Shown one piece after another: positions 25,007-32,524 of a stretch of 64,000 nt of DNA. The stretch's first letter is position 1. The number at the start of each line of letters is the position of its first letter. A program made the position numbers and the translations under genes. Source of the stretch: Streptomyces flavidovirens DSM 40150. Lineage in GTDB: Bacteria; Actinomycetota; Actinomycetes; Streptomycetales; Streptomycetaceae. The stretch covers positions 62,001 to 126,000 of the forward strand of contig NZ_AUBE01000014.1 of NCBI RefSeq assembly GCF_000429085.1, in the 5' to 3' direction. Below the pieces are notes generated by a model, which saw nothing but the letters and a program-made list of their open reading frames with translations, did not search any database and was not told the origin of the DNA.

Positions 25007-26521
25007 GTGTTCCTGACGATCAGTACTACCGGCAATCAGGAGCGTCCCGCGACCGACCTCGGCTTTCTGCTGCACAAGCACCCCGACAAGGCGCAGACGT
25101 TCTCCACTTCCCACGGCACGGCGCACGTCCTCTACCCCGAGGCGTCCGTCGAGCGGTGCACCGCCGCGCTCCTGCTGGAGGTGGATCCGGTGGCGCTCGT
25201 GCGGCGCGGCAAAGGCAAGGGGCGCGGCGGCTCGCCCGATTCCGCGCTCGCGCAGTACGTCAACGACCGGCCGTACGCCGCGTCGTCGCTGCTGGCCGTC
25301 GCCCTGAGCGCGGTGTTCAAGAGTGCCCTGCAGGGCGTGTGCAACGCGCGCCCCGAGCGCGCCGCGGCGCCCCTGCCGCTGCGTATCGAGGTGCCCGCGC
25401 TGCCCGCCCGCGGCGGCGCCGAGCTGGTGACGAAGCTGTTCGCGCCGCTGGGCTGGACGACGGTGCGGGCCGAACCGGTGCCGCTGGACGAGCAGTTCCC
25501 GGAGTGGGGCGACTCGCGGTACGTACAACTCGTGCTGGAGGGCGAGCTGCGGCTCTCCGACGCCCTGCGCCAGCTCTACGTCCTGCTGCCGGTCCTGGAC
25601 GACGCGAAGCACTACTGGGTCGCGCCCGACGAGGTGGACAAGCTGCTGCGGGCCGGCGAGGGCTGGCTGGCCGAGCACCCCGAGCAGAAGCTGATCACCA
25701 GCCGCTACCTGTCGCGCCGCTGGAGCCTCACCCGGCAGGCCATGGAGCGCCTCGAACTGGTACGTCTGGCCGAGGCCGACGACCTGGAGGTCGAGGAGAT
25801 CGACAACGCCGTCGACGAGACGACGGACACCGACGAGCGGCCCCTGCCGCTCGCCGCGCAGCGCCGGGACGCGATCCTCCGGGCGCTCGGCGCAGCCGGG
25901 GCGAGCCGGGTGCTCGACCTGGGCTGCGGGCAGGGCCAGTTGGTGCAGGCGCTGCTCAAGGACGTGAAGTTCACCGAGATCGTGGGTGTGGACGTGTCCA
26001 TGCGCGCGCTCACCATCGCCTCGCGGCGGCTCAAGCTCGACCGGATGGGCGAGCGGCAGGCCGAACGCGTGAAGCTGATGCAGGGCTCGCTCACGTACAC
26101 GGACAAACGGCTCACGGGGTACGACGCCGCCGTGCTCAGCGAGGTCATCGAGCACCTCGACCTGCCGAGGCTCCCGGCCCTGGAGTACGCCGTGTTCGGG
26201 TCGGCGCGCCCGCGGACCGTCCTCGTGACGACGCCGAACGTCGAATACAACGTGCGCTGGGAGACCCTGCCCGCAGGGCATGTGCGGCACGGTGACCACC
26301 GCTTCGAGTGGACGCGCGAGGAGTTCCACGGCTGGGCGGAACAGGTGGCCGAACGGCACGGTTACGGCGTCGAGTTCGTGGCCGTCGGCCCCGAGGACCC
26401 CGAAGTGGGCCCGCCCACCCAGATGGCTGTGTTCACCATGATCGCCCAGGACAAGCAGGGCAAGCAGGACAAGCAGGCCGGGCACGCCGGGCAGGACAAG
26501 AAGGAGGCGAAAGCCGCATGA
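25007..26521 (+). CDS. hen1: RNA 3'-terminal 2'-O-methyltransferase Hen1
   Basis: The 504-aa protein is bacterial Hen1, which methylates the 2'-OH at the 3' end of broken RNA before sealing and so protects the repaired junction. The N-terminal half (residues 1-240, starting F-L-T-I-S-T-T-G) is the Pnkp-partner domain. The C-terminal SAM methyltransferase has L-D-L-G-C-G-Q-G-Q near 305 and the Mg-binding E-V-I-E-H-L-D followed by T-T-P-N-V-E-Y-N. The C-terminal tail is a Lys/Gln/Gly low-complexity stretch. The GTG start at 25007 is used. Its stop overlaps the pnkp start (ATGA), so the two are made together. Confidence 0.93.
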   Translation: MFLTISTTGNQERPATDLGFLLHKHPDKAQTFSTSHGTAHVLYPEASVERCTAALLLEVDPVALVRRGKGKGRGGSPDSALAQYVNDRPYAASSLLAVALSAVFKSALQGVCNARPERAAAPLPLRIEVPALPARGGAELVTKLFAPLGWTTVRAEPVPLDEQFPEWGDSRYVQLVLEGELRLSDALRQLYVLLPVLDDAKHYWVAPDEVDKLLRAGEGWLAEHPEQKLITSRYLSRRWSLTRQAMERLELVRLAEADDLEVEEIDNAVDETTDTDERPLPLAAQRRDAILRALGAAGASRVLDLGCGQGQLVQALLKDVKFTEIVGVDVSMRALTIASRRLKLDRMGERQAERVKLMQGSLTYTDKRLTGYDAAVLSEVIEHLDLPRLPALEYAVFGSARPRTVLVTTPNVEYNVRWETLPAGHVRHGDHRFEWTREEFHGWAEQVAERHGYGVEFVAVGPEDPEVGPPTQMAVFTMIAQDKQGKQDKQAGHAGQDKKEAKAA

Positions 26522-29052
26522 GCACCACCACCCGCACGCTTCCCGTCACCGACCTGTCCCTCGTGGTCCTGGTCGGTGCCACCGGTTCCGGCAAGTCCAC
26601 TTTCGCCCGCCGGCACTTCAGGCCCACCGAGGTCATCTCCTCCGACTTCTGCCGAGGCCTCGTCGCCGACGACGAGAACGACCAGAGCGCGAGCCGCGAC
26701 GCCTTCGACGTCCTGCACTACATCGCGGGCAAGCGGCTCGAGGCAGGGCGGCTCACCGTCGTCGACGCGACCAATGTGCAGCCGGAGAGCAGGAAGCAGC
26801 TCGTCCAGCTGGCCAGGAAGTACGACGTACTGCCGATCGCCATCGTGCTCGACCTGCCGGAAGAGGTGTGCGCGGAGTGCAACGCCGTACGCCCCGACCG
26901 GGCCGGGATGCCGCGCCACGTCATCCAGCGGCACCGGCGCGAGCTGCGCCGTTCACTGCGGAGCCTGGAGCGCGAGGGCTTCCGCAAGGTGCACATCCTG
27001 CGCAGCGTCGAGGAGGTCGACGCCGCCGAAGTGGTGCTGGAACGCCGCTACAACGACCTCACCCACCTCACCGGCCCCTTCGACATCATCGGTGACATCC
27101 ACGGCTGCCGTTCCGAGCTGGAGACCCTGCTCGGCAAGCTGGGTTACGTCGACGGTTCGCACCCCGAGGGGCGTACGGCCGTCTTCGTCGGCGACCTCGT
27201 CGACCGCGGCCCGGACAGCCCCGGCGTACTGCGCCGGGTGATGGGCATGGTCGCCTCCGGCGACGCGCTGTGCGTGCCCGGGAACCACGAGAACAAGCTC
27301 GGCCGTTACCTCAAGGGCAGGAACGTCCAGCACACGCACGGACTCGCCGAGACGATCGAGCAGTTGGAGAAGGAGGACGACACCTTCAAGGAGCAGGTGC
27401 GGGAGTTCATCGACGGCCTCGTCAGCCACTACGTCCTCGACGGCGGCAACCTCGTCGTGTGCCACGCGGGTCTGCCCGAGAAGTATCACGGCCGCACCTC
27501 GGGCCGGGTCCGCTCGCACGCGCTGTACGGCGAGACCACCGGCGAGACCGACGAGTTCGGCCTGCCCGTGCGCTACCCGTGGGCCGAGGACTACCGCGGC
27601 CGCGCCGCCGTCGTCTACGGCCACACACCCGTGCCCAACACCTCCTGGATCAACAACACCATCTGCCTCGACACCGGCGCGGTCTTCGGCGGCAGGATGA
27701 CGGCGCTGCGCTGGCCGGAGCGTGAGCTCGTCGACGTACCGGCCGAGAAGGTCTGGTACGAGCCGGTGAAGCCGCTCACCACTGAGGCGCCCGGCGGACA
27801 CGACGGCCGTCCGCTGGACCTCGCCGACGTGCACGGTCGCCGCGTCGTCGAGACGCGGCACATGGGCCGGGTCGCCGTACGCGAGGAGAACGCGGCGGCG
27901 GCGCTCGAAGTGATGAGCCGCTTCGCCGTGGACCCGCGTCTGCTCGCCTACCTGCCGCCGACGATGTCCCCGACCGGTACGTCGCACGTCGACGGCTACC
28001 TGGAGCACCCCGCCGAGGCCTTCGCGACGTACAAGGCCGACGGTGTGGGGAGAGTCGTGTGCGAGGAGAAGCACATGGGCTCGCGGGCGGTGGCGCTGGT
28101 CTGCCGGGACGCGGACGTGGCGCGTGAGCGGTTCGGCGTGGACGGTCCCACCGGCGTCATCCACACCCGCACCGGCCGCCCCTTCTTCGACGAAGAGAGC
28201 ATCACCGAGCTGATCATCGGCCGGCTGCGCACCGCCGTCACGGAGGCCGGCCTCTGGGACGAGCTCCAGACGGACTGGCTGCTTCTCGACGCGGAGCTGA
28301 TGCCCTGGTCGCTCAAGGCGTCGGGCCTGCTGCGTCATCAGTACGCCGCCGTGGGCGCCGCAGCGCGCTCGGTGTTCCCCGGCGCCCTGGCGGCGCTCGA
28401 AGGGGCGGCAGCGCGCGGTGTCGACGTGAACGGGCTGCTGGCGACGCAGCGCGAACGGGCCGCCGACGCCGAGGCGTTCACCGACGCCTACCGGCGCTAC
28501 TGCTGGCCGACCCAGGGGCTGGAGGGGGTGCGGCTGGCACCGTTCCAGTTGCTCGCCGTCCAGGGGCGTTCGCTCGCGGGCGTACCGCACGACGAACAGC
28601 TGGCCTGGCTGGACCGGCTGGTCGAGCACGACCCGACCGCGCTTCTCCAGACCACCCGCAGGCTGATCGTCGACACCGGCGACCCGGCTTCCGTCCAGTC
28701 GGGCATCGACTGGTGGCTGGAGATGACCAGCAGGGGCGGCGAGGGCATGGTCGTCAAGCCGGTCGAGGCGCTCGCACGGGACGGGAAGAACCGGCTCGTG
28801 CAGCCGGGCATCAAGGTGCGCGGCCGTGAGTACCTGCGGATCATCTACGGTCCCGAGTACACGCGCCCCGAGCAGCTCGAAAAGCTGCGGAACCGATTCC
28901 TGGGCCACAAGCGCTCGCTCGCCCTGCGCGAGTACGCGCTGGGTCTTGAGGCGCTGGACCGGCTGGCCGAGGGGGAGCCGCTGTGGCGGATCCACGAGGC
29001 CGTCTTCGCGGTGCTGGCACTGGAGTCGGAGCCGGTCGACCCCCGGCTGTGA
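26518..29052 (+). CDS. pnkp: Polynucleotide kinase-phosphatase-ligase Pnkp
   Basis: The 844-aa end-healing and sealing enzyme has three domains in order. The 5' kinase (about 1-170) has P-loop G20-A-T-G-S-G-K-S-T28. The metallophosphoesterase (about 180-460) has G-D-I-H-G, G-D-L-V-D-R-G-P-D and G-N-H-E. The adenylyltransferase/ligase (about 490-840) has nucleotidyl-lysine motif E-E-K-H-M-G-S-R. It cooperates with Hen1, since the ligase step in studied bacterial systems needs the Hen1 N-terminal domain. ATG 26518 overlaps the hen1 stop. It repairs RNAs, mainly tRNAs, cut by ribotoxins. All three active sites look intact. Confidence 0.94.
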   Translation: MSTTTRTLPVTDLSLVVLVGATGSGKSTFARRHFRPTEVISSDFCRGLVADDENDQSASRDAFDVLHYIAGKRLEAGRLTVVDATNVQPESRKQLVQLARKYDVLPIAIVLDLPEEVCAECNAVRPDRAGMPRHVIQRHRRELRRSLRSLEREGFRKVHILRSVEEVDAAEVVLERRYNDLTHLTGPFDIIGDIHGCRSELETLLGKLGYVDGSHPEGRTAVFVGDLVDRGPDSPGVLRRVMGMVASGDALCVPGNHENKLGRYLKGRNVQHTHGLAETIEQLEKEDDTFKEQVREFIDGLVSHYVLDGGNLVVCHAGLPEKYHGRTSGRVRSHALYGETTGETDEFGLPVRYPWAEDYRGRAAVVYGHTPVPNTSWINNTICLDTGAVFGGRMTALRWPERELVDVPAEKVWYEPVKPLTTEAPGGHDGRPLDLADVHGRRVVETRHMGRVAVREENAAAALEVMSRFAVDPRLLAYLPPTMSPTGTSHVDGYLEHPAEAFATYKADGVGRVVCEEKHMGSRAVALVCRDADVARERFGVDGPTGVIHTRTGRPFFDEESITELIIGRLRTAVTEAGLWDELQTDWLLLDAELMPWSLKASGLLRHQYAAVGAAARSVFPGALAALEGAAARGVDVNGLLATQRERAADAEAFTDAYRRYCWPTQGLEGVRLAPFQLLAVQGRSLAGVPHDEQLAWLDRLVEHDPTALLQTTRRLIVDTGDPASVQSGIDWWLEMTSRGGEGMVVKPVEALARDGKNRLVQPGIKVRGREYLRIIYGPEYTRPEQLEKLRNRFLGHKRSLALREYALGLEALDRLAEGEPLWRIHEAVFAVLALESEPVDPRL

Positions 29053-29152
29053 TCCCGTCGGCGTATGCGGCCCCCGGTGCGAAAAGTGATCGCTTCGTAC
29101 CGGGGAGCGCCATACCGACGCGTGTGCGGCCGCGCTCGGCCAGGATGGAGCC

Positions 29153-30385
29153 ATGGGATTCCATGTCGATTCCGAGACCGGGCGGCTGCGCCGCGTCATA
29201 CTCCACCGACCGGATCTGGAGCTGAAGCGCCTCACTCCCGGCAACAAGGACGCGCTGCTCTTCGACGACGTGCTGTGGGTGCGCCGCGCGCGCCAGGAGC
29301 ACGACGGATTCGCCGACGTCCTGCGCGACCGGGGCGTCGAGGTGCACCTCTTCGGTGATCTGCTGCGCGAGTCGCTGGAGATCACGACGGCCAGGAACCT
29401 CGTGCTGGACCGGGTCTTCAACGAGAAGGAGTACGGGCCGCTCGCCACCGATCACCTGCGTGAGGCCTTCGACGAGCTGCCCGTGGCGGATCTGGTCGAG
29501 GCGCTGGTCGGGGGCATGACGAAGCGCGAGTTCCTGGAGTGCCACTCCGAGCCGACGTCCGTCCGCTTCCACGTCATGGACCTGGACGACTTCTTGATCG
29601 AGCCGCTGCCGAACCATCTCTTCACGCGGGACACCTCGGCCTGGATCTACGACGGTGTGTCCATCAACGCGATGCGCTGGCCGGCCCGGCAGCGCGAGAC
29701 CATTCACTTCGAGGCGATCTACAAGCACCATCCGCTCTTCAAGAGCCCGCAGGCGGGTGCCTTCCACCACTGGTCGGAGGGCCAGCACGACTACCCCTCC
29801 ACCATCGAGGGCGGCGATGTCCTGGTCATCGGGAATGGCGCCGTCCTGATCGGGATGAGCGAGCGCACCACCCCGCAGGCCGTGGAGATGCTCGCCCGCG
29901 GGCTCTTCGAGGCGGGCTCGGCCACCACCATCGTGGCACTCGACATGCCCAAGCACCGGGCGTTCATGCACCTCGACACCGTGATGACCATGGTCGACGG
30001 CGAGACGTTCACGCAGTACGCCGGGCTCGGCATGCTCCGCTCGTACACCATCGAACCGGGCGTCGGTGAGCGCGAGTTGAAGGTCACCGACCACCCTCCG
30101 GAGCACATGCACCGGGCCATAGCGGCAGCGCTGGGCCTCGACGGCATCCGGGTGCTGACTGCCGTCCAGGACGTGCACGCGGCGCAGCGCGAGCAGTGGG
30201 ACGACGGCTGCAATGTGCTGGCGGTCGAGCCCGGCGTCGTCGTCGCCTACGAGCGCAACGTCACCACCAACACCCACCTGCGCAAGGAGGGCATCGAGGT
30301 CATCGAGATCAAGGGCAGTGAACTGGGCAGGGGACGGGGTGGCCCCCGGTGCATGAGCTGCCCGGTCGAACGCGACGCTGTATAG
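29153..30385 (+). CDS. arcA: Arginine deiminase
   Basis: The 410-aa enzyme converts arginine to citrulline and ammonia. The guanidino-modifying fold shows N-H-L-F-T-R-D (Asp of the catalytic set) near residue 155, I-E-G-G-D-V-L and H-L-D-T-V-M (catalytic His), and the C-terminal G-G-P-R-C-M-S-C-P with nucleophile Cys400. The length is normal. ATG 29153 has GGAG just upstream. It is followed 78 nt later by ornithine carbamoyltransferase. No carbamate kinase or arginine/ornithine antiporter is in the window, so a complete ATP-yielding ADI pathway is not shown here. Confidence 0.94.
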   Translation: MGFHVDSETGRLRRVILHRPDLELKRLTPGNKDALLFDDVLWVRRARQEHDGFADVLRDRGVEVHLFGDLLRESLEITTARNLVLDRVFNEKEYGPLATDHLREAFDELPVADLVEALVGGMTKREFLECHSEPTSVRFHVMDLDDFLIEPLPNHLFTRDTSAWIYDGVSINAMRWPARQRETIHFEAIYKHHPLFKSPQAGAFHHWSEGQHDYPSTIEGGDVLVIGNGAVLIGMSERTTPQAVEMLARGLFEAGSATTIVALDMPKHRAFMHLDTVMTMVDGETFTQYAGLGMLRSYTIEPGVGERELKVTDHPPEHMHRAIAAALGLDGIRVLTAVQDVHAAQREQWDDGCNVLAVEPGVVVAYERNVTTNTHLRKEGIEVIEIKGSELGRGRGGPRCMSCPVERDAV

Positions 30386-30407
30386 TGATGCGTTCATTCG
30401 CATATAC
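30381..30407 (+). promoter_or_regulatory. Candidate promoter -10 and ARG-box-like palindrome before ornithine carbamoyltransferase
   Basis: TATAGT (30381-30386) resembles a -10 hexamer. It is followed directly by ATGCG-N6-CGCAT (30388-30403) in an AT-rich context unusual for this genome. The position, about 60 nt before the argF start, suits an ArgR operator overlapping the transcription start. It overlaps the end of arcA. ArgR binding is inferred from gene function and AT-rich symmetry, not from a full consensus match. Confidence 0.45.
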
Positions 30408-30463
30408 TTCCACCACTCGCCCCGCATACGCGCACACAAGCGACCGACCCAGGAGCAGCCACC

Positions 30464-31480
30464 ATGGCGACAGACCTCGCAGGCCGCCACCTCCTCAAGG
30501 AGCTGGACTTCACCGCCGAGGAGTTCCGCGGCCTGATCGACCTCGCCGCCGAGCTCAAGGCCGCCAAGAAGGCCGGCACCGAGGTGCCGCGGTTGCGCGG
30601 CAAGAACATCGCGCTGATCTTCGAGAAGACCTCCACCCGCACGCGCTGCTCGTTCGAGGTCGCCGCCGCCGATCAGGGTGCGTCGACGACGTACCTCGAC
30701 CCCTCCGGCTCGCAGATGGGGCACAAGGAGTCGGTGAAGGACACGGCGCGGGTGCTGGGCCGGATGTTCGACGGGATCGAGTACCGCGGGGACAGTCAGG
30801 CCGCCGTCGAGGAGCTGGCCGCGTACGCCGGTGTCCCGGTCTTCAACGGGCTCACCGACGACTGGCACCCCACCCAGATGCTCGCCGACGTACTCACCAT
30901 GACCGAGCACTGCGCCAAGCCCCTGGAGCGGATGGCATTCGCCTATCTGGGTGACGCCCGCTTCAACATGGGCAACTCCTACCTGGTCACCGGCGCCCTG
31001 CTCGGCATGGACGTGCGCATCGTCGCGCCGAAGGCGTACTGGCCGGCCGAGGAGATCGTCGCGCAGGCCCGCAAGGCCGCCGAACTGAGCGGTGCGCGCG
31101 TCACTCTCACCGAGGACGTCGCCGAAGGCGTCCTGGGCGCCGACTTCGTCGCCACCGACGTGTGGGTGTCCATGGGGGAGCCCAAGGAGGTCTGGGCCGA
31201 GCGCATCGAGGCCCTCGCTCCGTACGCCGTGACCATGGACGTACTGCGCGCCACCGGGAACGCGGACGTGAAGTTCCTGCACTGCCTGCCGGCCTTCCAC
31301 GACCTCGGCACCAAGGTCGGCCGCGAGATCCACGAGCGGTACGGCCTCACGGAACTGGAAGTCACCGACGAGGTCTTCGAATCGGCGCACTCGGTCGTCT
31401 TCGACGAGGCCGAGAACCGCATGCACACGATCAAGGCGGTGCTGGTCGCCACCATGGCGGGAGGCGACGGCGCCGCGTAG
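30464..31480 (+). CDS. argF: Ornithine carbamoyltransferase
   Basis: The 338-aa transferase interconverts ornithine plus carbamoyl phosphate with citrulline. The carbamoyl-phosphate site S57-T-R-T-R61 is intact, H-P-T-Q is near 145, and the ornithine-side H-C-L-P-A-F-H-D is near 272. ATG 30464 has AGGAG at ideal distance. Next to arginine deiminase it may work catabolically (arcB role), but sequence does not separate this from the biosynthetic role and Streptomyces often keep it outside the arg cluster. A separate promoter lies in the 78-nt gap. Confidence 0.93.
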   Translation: MATDLAGRHLLKELDFTAEEFRGLIDLAAELKAAKKAGTEVPRLRGKNIALIFEKTSTRTRCSFEVAAADQGASTTYLDPSGSQMGHKESVKDTARVLGRMFDGIEYRGDSQAAVEELAAYAGVPVFNGLTDDWHPTQMLADVLTMTEHCAKPLERMAFAYLGDARFNMGNSYLVTGALLGMDVRIVAPKAYWPAEEIVAQARKAAELSGARVTLTEDVAEGVLGADFVATDVWVSMGEPKEVWAERIEALAPYAVTMDVLRATGNADVKFLHCLPAFHDLGTKVGREIHERYGLTELEVTDEVFESAHSVVFDEAENRMHTIKAVLVATMAGGDGAA

Positions 31481-31604
31481 CCGGGACGCGGTCGCCGGAT
31501 GCCTCGTGGCTCGTCATGGCGCTGCCCGCGATGGTGTGCGGCAAAGGTGACGCGCCACGAGCGGGGGACACCGCATCCTGCGGCGTAATGCGAGCCCTGG
31601 ACGC

Positions 31605-31646
31605 GGTATCGCGTCCTCATGACGACAGTCACATAGGGGTGATACC
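31605..31646. promoter_or_regulatory. Nested palindromic operator, site 1 (probable PaaX-type site)
   Basis: GGTATC (31605-31610) and GATACC (31641-31646) flank the inner palindrome TGACGACAGTCA (31620-31631). Both inverted repeats share the same centre, with exactly 9 nt on each side. The site ends 48 nt before the enoyl-CoA hydratase start. The identical 12-mer recurs in the ligase/acyl-CoA dehydrogenase promoter. A long two-armed palindrome agrees with what is known of PaaX-family operators; binding is inferred. Confidence 0.7.
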
Positions 31647-31694
31647 TTCGAGTGGCAGGCACCTGCCGCACGGCTGAAGGAGGCCCCGCCCCCC

Positions 31695-32522
31695 ATGAGC
31701 CCCTTTCCCAGCTCCGCACCGCGCACGCAGCAGTGGCACCACCTGCGGCTGACCATCGAGGACGGCGTCGCCACCGTCACTCTCGCCCGGCCGGAGAAAC
31801 TCAACGCCCTCACCTTCGGCGCGTACGCCGATCTGCGCGACCTGCTCGCCGAGCTGGCCCGCGAGCGCACCGTGCGCGCCCTGGTCCTCGGCGGTGAGGG
31901 CCGCGGGTTCTGCTCGGGCGGCGACGTCGACGACATCATCGGCGCCACACTCGCCATGGACACCGCCCAGCTCCTCGACTTCAACCGGATGACCGGGCAG
32001 GTCGTACGGGCGCTGCGCGAATGCCCCTTCCCCGTGATCGCCGCCGTGCACGGGGTGGCCGCGGGCGCGGGCGCCGTGCTGGCCCTCGCCGCCGACTTCC
32101 GGATCGCCGACCCCTCCGCCCGCTTCGCCTTCCTCTTCACCAAGGTCGGCCTGTCGGGCGGCGACATGGGCGCGGCGTATCTGCTGCCGCGCGTCGTCGG
32201 GCTCGGGCACGCGACGAGGCTGCTGATGCTCGGCGAGCCGGTACGGGCTTCCGAGGCGGAGCGGATCGGCCTGATCAGCGAGATGACGGACGAGGGGCTG
32301 GCCGACGTTCGCGCCGCCGAGCTGGCCCGCCGCCTGGCCGACGGCCCGGCCCTGGCGTACGCCCAGACGAAAGCGCTGCTCACCGCCGAGCTCGACATGC
32401 CGCTCGCCGCGGCCGTCGAACTGGACGCCGCCACGCAGGCGCTACTGATGAACGGCGACGACTACGCGGAATTTCACGCGGCGTTCACCGAGAAGCGCGT
32501 CCCGAAGTGGCGGGGGCGTTAG
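31695..32522 (+). CDS. Enoyl-CoA hydratase/isomerase family protein
   Basis: The 275-aa crotonase-fold protein acts on a CoA thioester. The oxyanion-hole segments are R-G-F-C-S-G-G-D-V near residue 72 and A-V-H-G-V-A-A-G-A-G near 117. The N-terminal strand is T-V-T-L-A-R-P-E-K-L-N-A-L. The usual catalytic Glu region reads G-L-S-G-G-D-M-G-A-A-Y-L-L-P-R-V, more like ring-modifying or hydrolytic crotonases. ATG 31695 follows AAGGAGG. Its stop is 2 nt from the start of the fused monooxygenase-reductase, so it belongs to the CoA-linked aromatic pathway, probably handling the dearomatised ring. Confidence 0.88.
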   Translation: MSPFPSSAPRTQQWHHLRLTIEDGVATVTLARPEKLNALTFGAYADLRDLLAELARERTVRALVLGGEGRGFCSGGDVDDIIGATLAMDTAQLLDFNRMTGQVVRALRECPFPVIAAVHGVAAGAGAVLALAADFRIADPSARFAFLFTKVGLSGGDMGAAYLLPRVVGLGHATRLLMLGEPVRASEAERIGLISEMTDEGLADVRAAELARRLADGPALAYAQTKALLTAELDMPLAAAVELDAATQALLMNGDDYAEFHAAFTEKRVPKWRGR

Positions 32523-32524
32523 CG

